Shown here piece after piece: positions 9,238 to 18,231 of a stretch of DNA of 64,000 nt. The notes beneath the pieces are model-generated. The model was not told where the DNA came from. It saw only the letters and a list, made by a program, of their open reading frames with translations, and made no database searches. Numbering within the stretch: position 1 is the stretch's first letter; every line of letters begins with the position of its first letter. The stretch covers positions 1-64,000 of the forward strand of contig CAWKEY010000044.1 in NCBI GenBank assembly GCA_963848675.1. Direction: 5' to 3'. Source of the DNA: CAWKEY01 sp963848675 (GTDB lineage: Bacteria; Pseudomonadota; Gammaproteobacteria; Methylococcales; Methylomonadaceae). Both the position numbers and the translations under genes were made by a program.

Positions 9238-9905
9238 AGCGCATTAAGTGTTTTTTGGTTTTGTTGTGGCTGGCCGCCTGGTCTTTGAACGTTCTGGCGG
9301 GCATGGAGGGCATGGTCATGGATGAAACCGGCATGATCATGAATTACAACAACGATAAAATTCCGCGTGACTGTCCGAAGATTGCCGGCGACGTTGACAT
9401 TACGGTGCGCGGCGGTCATGAATACGCCAAAAAATTCAACGGCAGCATGTTTGCCTTTGATCAGCAGCAATGGGAAGTGGCGCCGTGTTCCAGGATTAAC
9501 GTCACCTTTATCAATGATGACAAGATCCGGCACCAGTTCATGATCCACGATTTACCCGGTTATATTTATCCCAAGGGCATGTTTACCATTGAAGTCAATG
9601 GGCCAGGGCAAAAGACAGCCTCTTTTATTTTGCCCAGTCAGCGCAAGACTTATCTGGTGCATTGCGAAGTCCCGCAGCACATGGAAAAGGGTATGAAGGC
9701 GCAAATCAAGGTAGGCGGCGGTGATGGCGATTTGCCCAGCATTCCCGGTATCTCCGCGCCGGCCAATCCCGATATTTACCCGGTAGACTGGAATAAAAAC
9801 GCTTGGCTGGCCTTGCTCGTGGCATTTTTGGCAGGGGCGGCGATAGTGCTGTTACTCAACAAGTTAATCCGCTACAGCAAACAGCATTGGAGAAACCCTG
9901 GATGA
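9234..9905 (+). CDS. Membrane-tethered cupredoxin (plastocyanin-like)
   Basis: A 223-residue exported copper protein. It has a signal peptide (about 1-22), a cupredoxin domain (about 55-160) and a C-terminal membrane helix (188-208) that would anchor it to the inner membrane facing the periplasm. Candidate ligands are H100 or H105, C144, H149 and M150 or M154 in VHCEVPQHMEKGM. The Cys-x4-His spacing differs from plastocyanin Cys-x2-His, so the copper geometry may differ. It overlaps the oxidase stop and the next start by ATGA junctions, so it probably passes electrons to or from the oxidase; this is inferred from context. Confidence 0.8.
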   Translation: MKRIKCFLVLLWLAAWSLNVLAGMEGMVMDETGMIMNYNNDKIPRDCPKIAGDVDITVRGGHEYAKKFNGSMFAFDQQQWEVAPCSRINVTFINDDKIRHQFMIHDLPGYIYPKGMFTIEVNGPGQKTASFILPSQRKTYLVHCEVPQHMEKGMKAQIKVGGGDGDLPSIPGISAPANPDIYPVDWNKNAWLALLVAFLAGAAIVLLLNKLIRYSKQHWRNPG

Positions 9906-10243
9906 TTGAAGTGATTAAACCGGAAATGCCGGATTACCAGCGTCATGTGCTGGTATGTGTCGGCCCACGCTGCACCGAGCATGGCGAAGGGCAGGCGCTT
10001 TATGACGAGCTCAAAATGAAGTTGAAGGCAGCGGGCCTCGATAAAGGCGCGTTATGCATAAAAAAGACGCGGGCCGCCTGTTTGGGCCCCTGTCAATCCG
10101 GGCCGCTGTTGTGTGTGCAACCCGATGGCATTTGGTATTACGCCATCAACAGCGAAAAACTGGACCGCATCATCAAGGAGCATTTGGTGGCCGGGCAGCC
10201 GATAATGGAATGGGTGTTTCATCAGGGGCCGGGCGTTATTTAG
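9902..10243 (+). CDS. Thioredoxin-like [2Fe-2S] ferredoxin
   Basis: A 113-residue cytosolic protein of the thioredoxin-fold (2Fe-2S) ferredoxin family. Cysteines C19, C24, C60 and C64 (VCVGPRC and ACLGPC) are the likely cluster ligands; C52 and C71 are extra. ATG 9902 overlaps the stop of the cupredoxin gene. It ends the three-gene oxidase-cupredoxin-ferredoxin operon, in front of a strong hairpin. Because the other two products face the periplasm and this one has no export signal, a direct redox partnership is not certain. Confidence 0.8.
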   Translation: MIEVIKPEMPDYQRHVLVCVGPRCTEHGEGQALYDELKMKLKAAGLDKGALCIKKTRAACLGPCQSGPLLCVQPDGIWYYAINSEKLDRIIKEHLVAGQPIMEWVFHQGPGVI

Positions 10244-10263
10244 CCCTATCGGCCAAGGGCCAT

Positions 10264-10295
10264 GCTCAGGAGCCGGCAAGTCGCGGCTCCTGAGC
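10264..10295. terminator. 12-bp-stem hairpin between convergent genes
   Basis: GCTCAGGAGCCG (10264-10275) pairs perfectly with CGGCTCCTGAGC (10284-10295) around an 8-base loop. It lies between the ends of the ferredoxin gene and the convergent parA gene. No T run follows on either strand, so termination would need the stem alone or Rho; a repeat element is the alternative. Confidence 0.5.
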
Positions 10296-10303
10296 AAACG
10301 TGG

Positions 10304-11080
10304 TTAATGGCCGTGAATTTCGGTATGCAGGGCGCGGAATTCATCAGTCAGCTTATGATGCGGGGCATAATGCACCAGCGGTTGCGCTTCCGAGTGTGAC
10401 TCTCTGACCTTGACAGAAGGCGAGATCATTGCAGAAAGTACCGGATGGCCTTGTGCAATCAGCTCATCGACCAACTGGCGAGGCAGTTTTGCCTGTCTTT
10501 GGAATTGATTGACGACGATGCCTTCGATTTCCAGGTTGGGATTATGATCCGCCTTAACTTCGGTCAGGGCCTGCATCAGGGTATACAGGGCTTCTCTGGA
10601 GAAGGCATCGCAATCAAAAGGAATCAGACATTTATCGGCAGCGATGAGGGCTGATTGACTGTAGAAATTCAGGACAGGCGGCGTATCCATGTAGATGCAG
10701 TCAAAACCGTCGAGTTGTTCCAGTGCTTCTTTTAATTTGAAGATTTTATAGCGGGATTCCAGCCGGCCTTGCAAGGGTTCAAGTTCAGGATGGGACGGAA
10801 TAAGAAACAGATTGGGGAAAGGCGTCTCATGAATTACGTTTTCAAGCCCGGAATGATGGCCGCCAAACAGTGTAAGGCTTAAGCAGTCTTTAAAAAAATG
10901 GGCAATGGTTTTGTCGCTGTCAGTGATTTTATTGCCGAGCAGGTACTGGGTTGAATTGCCCTGAATATCAAGGTCAATCACTAGAGTTCGTTTGCCTTCA
11001 ACGGCACTGATTGCAGCCAAATTACAGGTAATCGTTGATTTGCCGACACCGCCTTTCTGATTGAAAATGACCCTGCGCAT
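10304..11080 (-). CDS. ParA family ATPase, orphan
   Basis: A 258-residue ParA/MinD-type P-loop ATPase. The deviant Walker A KGGVGKST is at residues 9-16, followed by VIDLDIQGNST (Walker A') and YMDTPPVL (Walker B). No ParB or centromere-like repeat is next to it, so it is more likely to position a protein cargo than to partition DNA. It lies 59 bases downstream of the zinc-ribbon gene on the same strand and may be co-transcribed with it. The cargo cannot be told from the sequence. Confidence 0.8.
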   Translation of the reverse strand: MRRVIFNQKGGVGKSTITCNLAAISAVEGKRTLVIDLDIQGNSTQYLLGNKITDSDKTIAHFFKDCLSLTLFGGHHSGLENVIHETPFPNLFLIPSHPELEPLQGRLESRYKIFKLKEALEQLDGFDCIYMDTPPVLNFYSQSALIAADKCLIPFDCDAFSREALYTLMQALTEVKADHNPNLEIEGIVVNQFQRQAKLPRQLVDELIAQGHPVLSAMISPSVKVRESHSEAQPLVHYAPHHKLTDEFRALHTEIHGH

Positions 11081-11139
11081 ATTATTCCCCGTAAAATCAG
11101 ACAGATAAAAATACCATTATAAAGCTTGGGTCATTAATA

Positions 11140-11625
11140 TCAAATTCTAACAAAAGTTTTGCCGTGGCATTGCGGGCATTCCGGAATTTCACTGGTCGAT
11201 TTAAAGGCAATTTCTTTACCGCAGTCGTCACAAACAAAGGTTCCGGGCACGGTAATGTCGCCGCTATGGTACGTGTTTTGTTCAGCCAGGCGTTCAAGTT
11301 TTGCCAGTTCCACACGGGTTTTGTCGGCAACACTTAAAAAAGCATCCAGCGCGAAGTTTTCAATCAGCTCGATGTCAAACTTAAACCATTCGGACAGAGA
11401 CTCGCTGTCTTCTTTGTCGGACAGGCCGTGCGCTGCATGTTCAATATCGCGCTTGACATAAGAAGAAACCTTGTCCATTTCGTCTTTAGACAAGTCGCTG
11501 GTTTTGCTGGTTTTTTCCTTGGAGATTTCCAGTGCCTCGGCCAAGGAGTGGAGGGTTTCATCCATGGTCTCATGTAGTTGGTTCATGAGTTCGTTGTAGG
11601 CGGTGATCAGTTTATTTTTTTGCAT
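11140..11625 (-). CDS. Zinc ribbon-containing protein, YbeL/DUF1451 family
   Basis: A 161-residue cytosolic protein with a charged helical N-terminal two thirds and a C-terminal zinc ribbon (FVCDDCGK ... ECPQCHGK, two CxxC pairs). Length and layout match the YbeL (DUF1451) family of unknown function. In E. coli ybeL also sits beside and divergent from leuS, as here, so the neighbourhood supports orthology. Function is unknown. Confidence 0.82.
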   Translation of the reverse strand: MQKNKLITAYNELMNQLHETMDETLHSLAEALEISKEKTSKTSDLSKDEMDKVSSYVKRDIEHAAHGLSDKEDSESLSEWFKFDIELIENFALDAFLSVADKTRVELAKLERLAEQNTYHSGDITVPGTFVCDDCGKEIAFKSTSEIPECPQCHGKTFVRI

Positions 11626-11695
11626 GTTTCAACTCCTGAAAATGGCACTTTAGATTTAAGCAACTGTACGGTATTCTAACGCTTTTGACCGGTAA

Positions 11696-14200
11696 ATGAC
11701 GAGAAGCATGCAAGAAAATTATAAGCCGTTGGCTATTGAGCAAGAAGTACAGCAAGCCTGGGAAGTATCAGGTGTATTTAATGTGACGGAGTCTGCCTCG
11801 CAGGAAAAGTATTATTGCTTGTCGATGTTCCCCTATCCCAGCGGCAAATTGCACATGGGGCATGTCCGTAACTATACCATCGGTGATGTGATCAGCCGTT
11901 ACCAGCGCATGCTGGGGAAGAATGTATTGCAACCCATGGGCTGGGACGCATTTGGCTTGCCCGCAGAAAATGCCGCCATGCAAAACGGTGTTCACCCGGC
12001 TGATTGGACCTATGAAAACATTGCCTACATGCGCGACCAGCTCAAGCGGCTGGGCTTTGGCTATGACTGGAAACGCGAATTAGCGACGTGCGACCCTGAT
12101 TATTATAAGTGGGAGCAATGGTTTTTTTTGAAATTGCTGGAAAAAGGGCTGGTTTATAAAAAAACTGCACCTGTCAACTGGTGTCCGCATGACATGACCG
12201 TTCTGGCTAATGAGCAGGTTATCGACGGTTGCTGCTGGCGCTGCGATACGCCCGTGGAACGCAAGGAAATCGCCCAGTGGTTTTTAAAAATTACTGCCTA
12301 TGCCGATGAACTGCTGGCATCATTGGAAACGCTGGACGGCTGGCCGGAGCAGGTCAAAACCATGCAGGCTAACTGGATTGGCCGCTCTGAAGGCGTGGAA
12401 ATGGATTTTCCGGTGCTGGGCATGGACGAACCGGTCCGGATTTATACCACCCGCCCCGATACCTTGATGGGCGTGACCTATCTTGCTGTTGCGGCCGAAC
12501 ATCCCTTGGCGCAAAAAGCGGCAGAAAAAAATCCCGCTATTCGCACCTTTATTGATGAGTGCAAGGTCATGGAGACCTCGGAAGCGGCCATGGAAACCAT
12601 GGAAAAACGCGGCGTGGATTCCGGCCTTAAAGCCATTCACCCGATCACCGGCGAGCAGGTGCCGGTGTGGATCGCCAATTTCGTGTTGATGGGTTATGGT
12701 ACTGGCGCAGTGATGTCCGTTCCAGCGCATGACCAGCGCGATTTTGAGTTTGCGAAAAAATACGACATTGCCATCAAGCAGGTGATTTTTGCCGCCGATG
12801 GCGCCAACGATGATTGCTCTGAAAAGGCTTATACGCTTAAAGGCGTGTTGCGCAATTCCGGCCAATTTGACGGCTTAAGCTCGGAACAGGCTTTTGCCGC
12901 CATCGCCGAAGCGCTGGAAAAGGCAAACAAGGGCCAGCGCAAAATTGTCTTCCGCTTGCGCGACTGGGGCGTTTCCCGGCAGCGTTACTGGGGTGCGCCG
13001 ATACCGGTGATTTATTGTGATGATTGCGGGACGGTGCCGGTGCCTGAACAGGATTTGCCCGTGCAATTGCCTCGGGACGTCGTTCTTGACGGCTCACAGT
13101 CGCCTTTGGTTGCGCACCCGACCTTCTCGCATGTGGATTGCCCTCAATGCGGCAAGGCTGCGCGCCGGGAGACCGATACCTTTGACACCTTTATGGAGTC
13201 ATCCTGGTATTTTGCACGATTTGCCTGCATGGATGCAGGTAATGAGCGTGAGCAGGGAGCGGCAAGCGTTGCCGGCAGCATGCTGTCTGCAGCTGCCCAA
13301 TACTGGTTGCCTGTCGACCATTATATTGGCGGTATTGAGCACGCTATCTTGCATTTATTGTATGCGCGGTTTTATACCAAATTGCTGCGCGATGAAGGCT
13401 TGCTGGCATGTGATGAACCGTTTAAAAAGCTGCTGACCCAGGGCATGGTGCTCAAAGACGGTAGCAAAATGTCCAAATCCAAGGGCAACACGGTCGACCC
13501 GCAAGGACTCATTGATCAATACGGCGCCGATACCGTGCGTTTGTTTATCATGTTTGCAGCGCCCCCCGAGCAATCGCTGGAATGGTCGGACAGCGGCGTT
13601 GAGGGCGCCTTCAGGTTTCTTAAAAGACTCTGGCGTCAGGCCTATCTGCATGTTGAAGGTGGCGGGCCGGCAGTTAAGGCCGATGTATCAACACTGACAT
13701 TGACTGAAGAGCAACAGGCGATCCGCCGCCAGCTGCATTTAACGATCCAGAAAGTCACCGATGATTTCGGCAGACGCTACACCTTTAATACGGTGATCGC
13801 CGCGAATATGGAGTTGAGCAACACCTTGTCCAGATTTGTTGATGACTCCAACAACGGTAGGGTGGTACGGCAGGAAGCCCTGGAAGCCATAGTGTTGATG
13901 TTAGCGCCGATAGTACCGCATATTTGCCAACGATTATGGCTGGAACTAGGTCATACCCAGCCTATCGTGGCTGCCGCATGGCCGAGCGTCGATAGCGCCG
14001 CCCTGGCGCAGGACACCATTGAGCTGGTGCTCCAGGTCAACGGCAAGCTGCGCAGTAAAATTGCGGTCTCCAGCACTGCCGCTCAGGATGAGATCGAAAC
14101 TCTGGCCTTGAATGATGAACATGTGCAGCGCTTTATTGAGGGCCGGCCGGTTAAAAAGCTGATTGTGGTGCCGAAAAAACTGGTCAACATCGTTGTGTAA
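11696..14200 (+). CDS. leuS: Leucyl-tRNA synthetase
   Basis: This class I synthetase charges tRNA-Leu. The 834-residue product has the HIGH-type motif HMGH (53-56, in PSGKLHMGHVRNYT), the CP1 editing domain (about 220-420), the zinc-type CxxC pairs, KMSKS near residue 591 and the C-terminal anticodon and tail domains. ATG 11696 is given as start; ATG 11708 (giving MQENYK) is an equally good choice because neither has a strong ribosome site. It heads the leuS-lptE-holA group, the same order as in E. coli. Confidence 0.96.
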   Translation: MTRSMQENYKPLAIEQEVQQAWEVSGVFNVTESASQEKYYCLSMFPYPSGKLHMGHVRNYTIGDVISRYQRMLGKNVLQPMGWDAFGLPAENAAMQNGVHPADWTYENIAYMRDQLKRLGFGYDWKRELATCDPDYYKWEQWFFLKLLEKGLVYKKTAPVNWCPHDMTVLANEQVIDGCCWRCDTPVERKEIAQWFLKITAYADELLASLETLDGWPEQVKTMQANWIGRSEGVEMDFPVLGMDEPVRIYTTRPDTLMGVTYLAVAAEHPLAQKAAEKNPAIRTFIDECKVMETSEAAMETMEKRGVDSGLKAIHPITGEQVPVWIANFVLMGYGTGAVMSVPAHDQRDFEFAKKYDIAIKQVIFAADGANDDCSEKAYTLKGVLRNSGQFDGLSSEQAFAAIAEALEKANKGQRKIVFRLRDWGVSRQRYWGAPIPVIYCDDCGTVPVPEQDLPVQLPRDVVLDGSQSPLVAHPTFSHVDCPQCGKAARRETDTFDTFMESSWYFARFACMDAGNEREQGAASVAGSMLSAAAQYWLPVDHYIGGIEHAILHLLYARFYTKLLRDEGLLACDEPFKKLLTQGMVLKDGSKMSKSKGNTVDPQGLIDQYGADTVRLFIMFAAPPEQSLEWSDSGVEGAFRFLKRLWRQAYLHVEGGGPAVKADVSTLTLTEEQQAIRRQLHLTIQKVTDDFGRRYTFNTVIAANMELSNTLSRFVDDSNNGRVVRQEALEAIVLMLAPIVPHICQRLWLELGHTQPIVAAAWPSVDSAALAQDTIELVLQVNGKLRSKIAVSSTAAQDEIETLALNDEHVQRFIEGRPVKKLIVVPKKLVNIVV

Positions 14201-14227
14201 TGAGCTGTATTGTCCGGAGGAAGCGCA

Positions 14228-14722
14228 GTGCTGATTAAAAAATTTGTTATCTTGGCGGTCGCCGTATGGCTGACTGCCTGCGGCTATCATTTACGGGGCG
14301 CGGTTGATTTGCCGACAGGCCTGAAAAATATTTATCTGGATGGCGGATCGGCTCAGCTGCACGAGCAGTTCAGGAAGGCATTACAGTCTTCTTCAGCCCA
14401 ACTGGTCAGCTCTCCGGTAGGTGCGCTGATGGTCAAAATATACGATGAAAATAGCCAAAGACGAGCCTTGTCCTTGAGTTCCTCTGGCAAGAGTAACGAA
14501 TTTGAGCTGATTTTGCAGCTGGATTATGAATTGATCGGGGCGGGCGATAAGCCGTTGCTGGAGCGCCAACCGATTGAAATCAGGCGCAGCTACTATTACG
14601 ACCAGCAAGTTGTGATGGCCAAGGATAGTGAGGAAGGCGTGATTCGTGGAGAAATGTATCAACAGGCTGTGGTTGCCATTATCAACCGCGCCCGGGTTGC
14701 GCTAGCGGCCAACCCTAAATAA
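14228..14722 (+). CDS. lptE: LPS-assembly lipoprotein LptE
   Basis: LptE plugs the LptD barrel that inserts lipopolysaccharide into the outer membrane. The 164-residue product starts with a lipoprotein signal ending in WLTAC, lipidated Cys18, followed by GYHLRGAVDLP as in most LptE proteins. GTG 14228 is chosen because GGAGG (14216-14220) lies 7 bases upstream; the longer TTG frame from 14210 would put the ribosome site inside the gene. It lies between leuS and holA, as in E. coli. Confidence 0.9.
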   Translation: MLIKKFVILAVAVWLTACGYHLRGAVDLPTGLKNIYLDGGSAQLHEQFRKALQSSSAQLVSSPVGALMVKIYDENSQRRALSLSSSGKSNEFELILQLDYELIGAGDKPLLERQPIEIRRSYYYDQQVVMAKDSEEGVIRGEMYQQAVVAIINRARVALAANPK

Positions 14723-14723
14723 C

Positions 14724-15749
14724 ATGCGCCTGAAGCCCGAGCAATTGAATGCCGCTTTGCTTAAAGGGTTGGCGCCGGTGTATTTCATCAGTGGCGATGA
14801 ACCGTTACAACTGGGCGAGCTGGCCGATGCGGTCAGAAAAGCGGCAAGAAGCGCCGGTTACTTGACTCGCGAGGTTTTCTCCGAGGATACCGGCTTTGCA
14901 TGGCAGGAGCTAATGGTGGCGGCTGATTCCTACTCGATTTTTGCCGACAAAAAAATTATCGATCTCAGACTGCCGTCCGCGAGTCCCGGCGCAGAAGGCT
15001 CAAAAGCGTTGACAGCCTATTGTGAACGCCTGCCGGAAGATACGGTGTTGCTGATCACTGGCGGCAAACTGTCTAAGGATGGACTGAAGACGCGCTGGTG
15101 TCAGGCTCTCGATAAAGCGGGGGTTGTTGTTCAGGTTTGGCCATTGGAAGGGCAGGATTTGAACCACTGGCTACAGCAAAGAATGCAGCGGCGAGGCCTA
15201 CAGGCTGACACAGCCGGCTTGCAACTGCTGGCATCCAGAATCGAAGGCAATCTGCTGGCCGCGGCGCAGGAAATAGAAAAACTCTATGTGTTATACGGAG
15301 CCGGTCAGCTGAGTCATCAGCAGATTAGCGACGTTGTGGCCGACAGCTCAAGGTACGATGTGTTCAAGCTGACCGACAGCGTACTGGCGGCCGATGTGAA
15401 CCGCATGTTCAGGGTATTGTCCGGCTTGCAGGCCGAAGGCATGGCTGCGCCGGTGGTGTTATGGGCGTTAACGCGAGAAGCTCGAACCCTTATTAAGATC
15501 AGGCAGGCACTGGCTCAAGGGCAGAATAGAGAGTTGGTATTTAAAAACAACCAGGTCTGGGACAAGCGCAAGCAGCTCATGAATAATGCCCTGAGCCGAT
15601 TGAGTGAGCATGATCTGAACAGCATTCTGGTGTTGAGTGCCAAGGCGGACCGGCAAATCAAGGGGCAGCAGCGCGGTGATGCCTGGGAGACCTTGCGGGA
15701 GATATGTCTGTTGCTGGCATCAGCAGCCATTATGGCAAATACAGGCTGA
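14724..15749 (+). CDS. holA: DNA polymerase III subunit delta
   Basis: The delta subunit of the clamp loader opens the beta clamp. The 341-residue product has the family start with YFISGDEPLQLGE, the AAA+-like fold and the C-terminal helical collar. It begins one base after the lptE stop, so translation is probably coupled. Its last 20 bases overlap the 3' end of the convergent histidine kinase gene. Confidence 0.92.
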   Translation: MRLKPEQLNAALLKGLAPVYFISGDEPLQLGELADAVRKAARSAGYLTREVFSEDTGFAWQELMVAADSYSIFADKKIIDLRLPSASPGAEGSKALTAYCERLPEDTVLLITGGKLSKDGLKTRWCQALDKAGVVVQVWPLEGQDLNHWLQQRMQRRGLQADTAGLQLLASRIEGNLLAAAQEIEKLYVLYGAGQLSHQQISDVVADSSRYDVFKLTDSVLAADVNRMFRVLSGLQAEGMAAPVVLWALTREARTLIKIRQALAQGQNRELVFKNNQVWDKRKQLMNNALSRLSEHDLNSILVLSAKADRQIKGQQRGDAWETLREICLLLASAAIMANTG

Positions 15750-16413
15750 ATCTGGCGCCGCCCAAACGGCTGTTATTATCGATTTCTATATAGCCGCGCT
15801 GTTCACCGTTAGTGTGCATCTGGGCAAGCGTGGCAGCAAAAAACAAACCCAGTCCGGTACTGCCGGTGCCCGGATCAAAGGACATATTGTTGCCGGGTTC
15901 CGTAACAAAGCCATCCGGATAGCCGGCGCCATCATCTTCAACACGCAACACAACATAATGACCTTCCTGGGCGGCGGAAAGTAGAATTTTACTCCGGCAA
16001 TAGCGTTGTGCATTATTGACGATCGTGCCGATGACATTGCCGATCAGCGTGTTGTCACAATAGCAGATCAAGTCCTCAGGACATTCACTAACTAGCCGGA
16101 TAGGCGTCAGTGACTGCAAGGCCGTTTGCTGAGCCATCACGTCTTGGATGATGTCCAGTGCCGGGTAGGCATCGATAGACAGGCTAAAGCGGGAAGACTC
16201 GATTTTATACAGAATCAATAACTGCAAAAGGCCGCTATTCATGCGGTTGGCTTCAAATTGCAGTTGCTCAAACTCCGGTGGTCTGTCCCCTGGATACATT
16301 TTTTCCAGACGGCCAATCAGCGCCATGAGCGTACTCAGCGAATTCTTCATGTCATGCACCGAAGACGCCAGAATGGCCGGAAAATTAATGGCGCATGGAT
16401 TTGTGTCTTGCAT
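15730..16413 (-). CDS. Small cytosolic histidine kinase
   Basis: A 227-residue sensor kinase without membrane segment or sensor domain. It has an H-box (HDMKNSLSTL, His about 20), an N-box (IVNNAQRYC), G1 (EDDGAGYPDG) and G2 (GSTGLGLFF). The phospho-acceptor helix sits almost at the N-terminus, so input must come from a partner protein. The REC-TPR gene 72 bases upstream on the same strand is the natural partner. The 3' end overlaps the end of holA. Confidence 0.82.
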   Translation of the reverse strand: MQDTNPCAINFPAILASSVHDMKNSLSTLMALIGRLEKMYPGDRPPEFEQLQFEANRMNSGLLQLLILYKIESSRFSLSIDAYPALDIIQDVMAQQTALQSLTPIRLVSECPEDLICYCDNTLIGNVIGTIVNNAQRYCRSKILLSAAQEGHYVVLRVEDDGAGYPDGFVTEPGNNMSFDPGTGSTGLGLFFAATLAQMHTNGEQRGYIEIDNNSRLGGARFSLYLP

Positions 16414-16485
16414 ATTTAGATGGATTTAGAGGAGGGCGAGTGAGCAGTCGCGCCATTGTGGGGCTCAAAAATTAGCCTGTTCCGA

Positions 16486-18123
16486 CTACAATGAGGGCTG
16501 GCGGCTTTTTTGTTCGGTGACAATTTTGACCAGTTCCCGTTGTAGCGGATCAATCTTATTGTAAGGCACGCCTAGCTGGATGGCTTTTTTTATAACGTTT
16601 TTGGCGTTAAGGATTTTTTCTTCGCTGCCGCCGGACGTTTTCATATCGTAGACAATAATTTTTGCCATGTTCATGATAATGGTCTTGTTGGTGGGCATTT
16701 TGGCGATGGCATTCTCGAAAACGCCGAGTGCTTCAATAAATTTACCCTGTTTAAACAGGCTGACGCCCTGGTTGTTGATGGTAATTACGTCCTGCCGGGT
16801 GCGCTGAATTAAGCTTTCCACATAAGCGTTATGGTTGAAGTCTGTGCACATTTTTTTGATGTCATCCATAAAATTATTATCATCAATATTGCGCATGACT
16901 AAATCGTCGATAATTTTTTCGGAAGCTTCTGGATTGCCGTGCAGAAAACAGGTTTTGGCTAGTTCCATGCGTAAATCCGGAGACGTGTGCTTGCCAAATT
17001 GCACGTTTAAATCAAGCGCTTTTTCAAAAGCTTGCTCGGCCAGGGTGTCGTCACCCAGCTTTTTATAGACTTCGGTCTCGATAATGGCCGCCCGGAGTTC
17101 GGCATCGGGGTCATTGATAAACTGTTGGTGCAGATCATCAAGTGTTTGCAGTGCTTGATTGGTTGCGTTGGTTTTTAAAAAGACCTTGGCCAGGCCGGAA
17201 TAATCGCTGGAGGATTTATGCACAGAATTTTTGCCCAATTTAACGGCGGCTTTATAGGCTTTTTCGGCAAGTTCAAGGTTTTCGGTTTTGTCGGCCAGAG
17301 TGGCCAGTTTTTTTTGTCTTAGGATGGCCGAGGGCGAGAGATCAACCGCCAAGTTGACGGTATCCAGTGCCTCCAGCGGCTCACCGGCAGCTTCATAGGC
17401 TTTTGCCAGCCAGTCGTAAGCTTCCAGCATCATCGGATAAAGCCCGATCATATCCTGGAAAGTGCTTATGGCGAGCTGGTAATTATTTTGCTGAAAAGCA
17501 ATGATGCCTAAGCCCAGCCGGGCCCAGGGCAAATCCCTTTGTTGCAGGACGTCCTGGTAAATAGTTTGTGCGCTAGTGAAGTCGCCGGTATTCAGCGCCA
17601 GTTCGCCGCGCAATCTTAATAAAGGCAAACGCATGCGGGGGTCATTTTGCCTTAGCAGTTTTTCACAGTTGTGTGTGGCCAGGCTTAGATTGCCTTTATC
17701 GATTTCCCTTTCAATGCTGGCCAGGTAGTGTTTGCGGGCAAAATTTCTTTGCAATCGGCTGAACAATTGTTGTGCGTTAAACGGCTTGGTCAGATATTCA
17801 TCGGGTTTGTTGTCCATGGCGCCGAGCACCATGCCCTGATTCTGTTCCGCCGTGATCATGATAAAGATGGCATTAAACGGTAGCAGCTTATGATATTTGG
17901 CTTCTTCCAACACTTGCTGGCCATTTTTGCCGGTGCCCAGATTGTAATCGCACAGGACAATGTCAAATTTGCATTTTTTCATCTCGTTGATGGCGCCAAG
18001 GCCGGTTTCCGTCGTCACAATGTGCTGTGCATTGAGCGTATAGAGCATCTGCTCGATGGCCTTGCGCATGACGGGATAATCCTCAACGACCAGGATTTTT
18101 TTGGATTTAAGGTTTAATTTCAT
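16486..18123 (-). CDS. Response regulator with TPR repeats
   Basis: A 545-residue cytosolic protein. An N-terminal receiver domain (about 8-130) has acidic VVEDY, the phospho-acceptor Asp in LCDYNLG, Thr in MITAEQ and Lys in TKPF. The rest is made of helical TPR-like repeats (about 150-530) and no DNA-binding output domain. Output is thus probably protein interaction. It shares a strand with the small histidine kinase just downstream, and the two probably form a two-component pair. Target unknown. Confidence 0.82.
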   Translation of the reverse strand: MKLNLKSKKILVVEDYPVMRKAIEQMLYTLNAQHIVTTETGLGAINEMKKCKFDIVLCDYNLGTGKNGQQVLEEAKYHKLLPFNAIFIMITAEQNQGMVLGAMDNKPDEYLTKPFNAQQLFSRLQRNFARKHYLASIEREIDKGNLSLATHNCEKLLRQNDPRMRLPLLRLRGELALNTGDFTSAQTIYQDVLQQRDLPWARLGLGIIAFQQNNYQLAISTFQDMIGLYPMMLEAYDWLAKAYEAAGEPLEALDTVNLAVDLSPSAILRQKKLATLADKTENLELAEKAYKAAVKLGKNSVHKSSSDYSGLAKVFLKTNATNQALQTLDDLHQQFINDPDAELRAAIIETEVYKKLGDDTLAEQAFEKALDLNVQFGKHTSPDLRMELAKTCFLHGNPEASEKIIDDLVMRNIDDNNFMDDIKKMCTDFNHNAYVESLIQRTRQDVITINNQGVSLFKQGKFIEALGVFENAIAKMPTNKTIIMNMAKIIVYDMKTSGGSEEKILNAKNVIKKAIQLGVPYNKIDPLQRELVKIVTEQKSRQPSL

Positions 18124-18167
18124 AATTCATAAAGTGTAACCCGACATTGTCCGCTGTCCAGTTTGGG

Positions 18168-18195
18168 CTTGAAAAAAACCAAGCCATCCCCACAT
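18168..18195 (+). promoter_or_regulatory. Sigma-32 heat-shock promoter of htpG
   Basis: CTTGAAA (18168-18174) is followed after 13 bases by CCCCACAT (18188-18195). This matches the known RpoH consensus CTTGAAA / CCCCATNT with proper spacing, 37 bases before the htpG start. The gene it serves is a heat-shock chaperone, which supports the call. Confidence 0.88.
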
Positions 18196-18231
18196 CGGCG
18201 TTATCCACATTAATAATCAGGAAAAGTAAAA

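Noticed and set aside
10304..11080. ParA as evidence of a plasmid or chromosome partition locus
   Set aside because: There is no ParB gene or repeated centromere site beside it.
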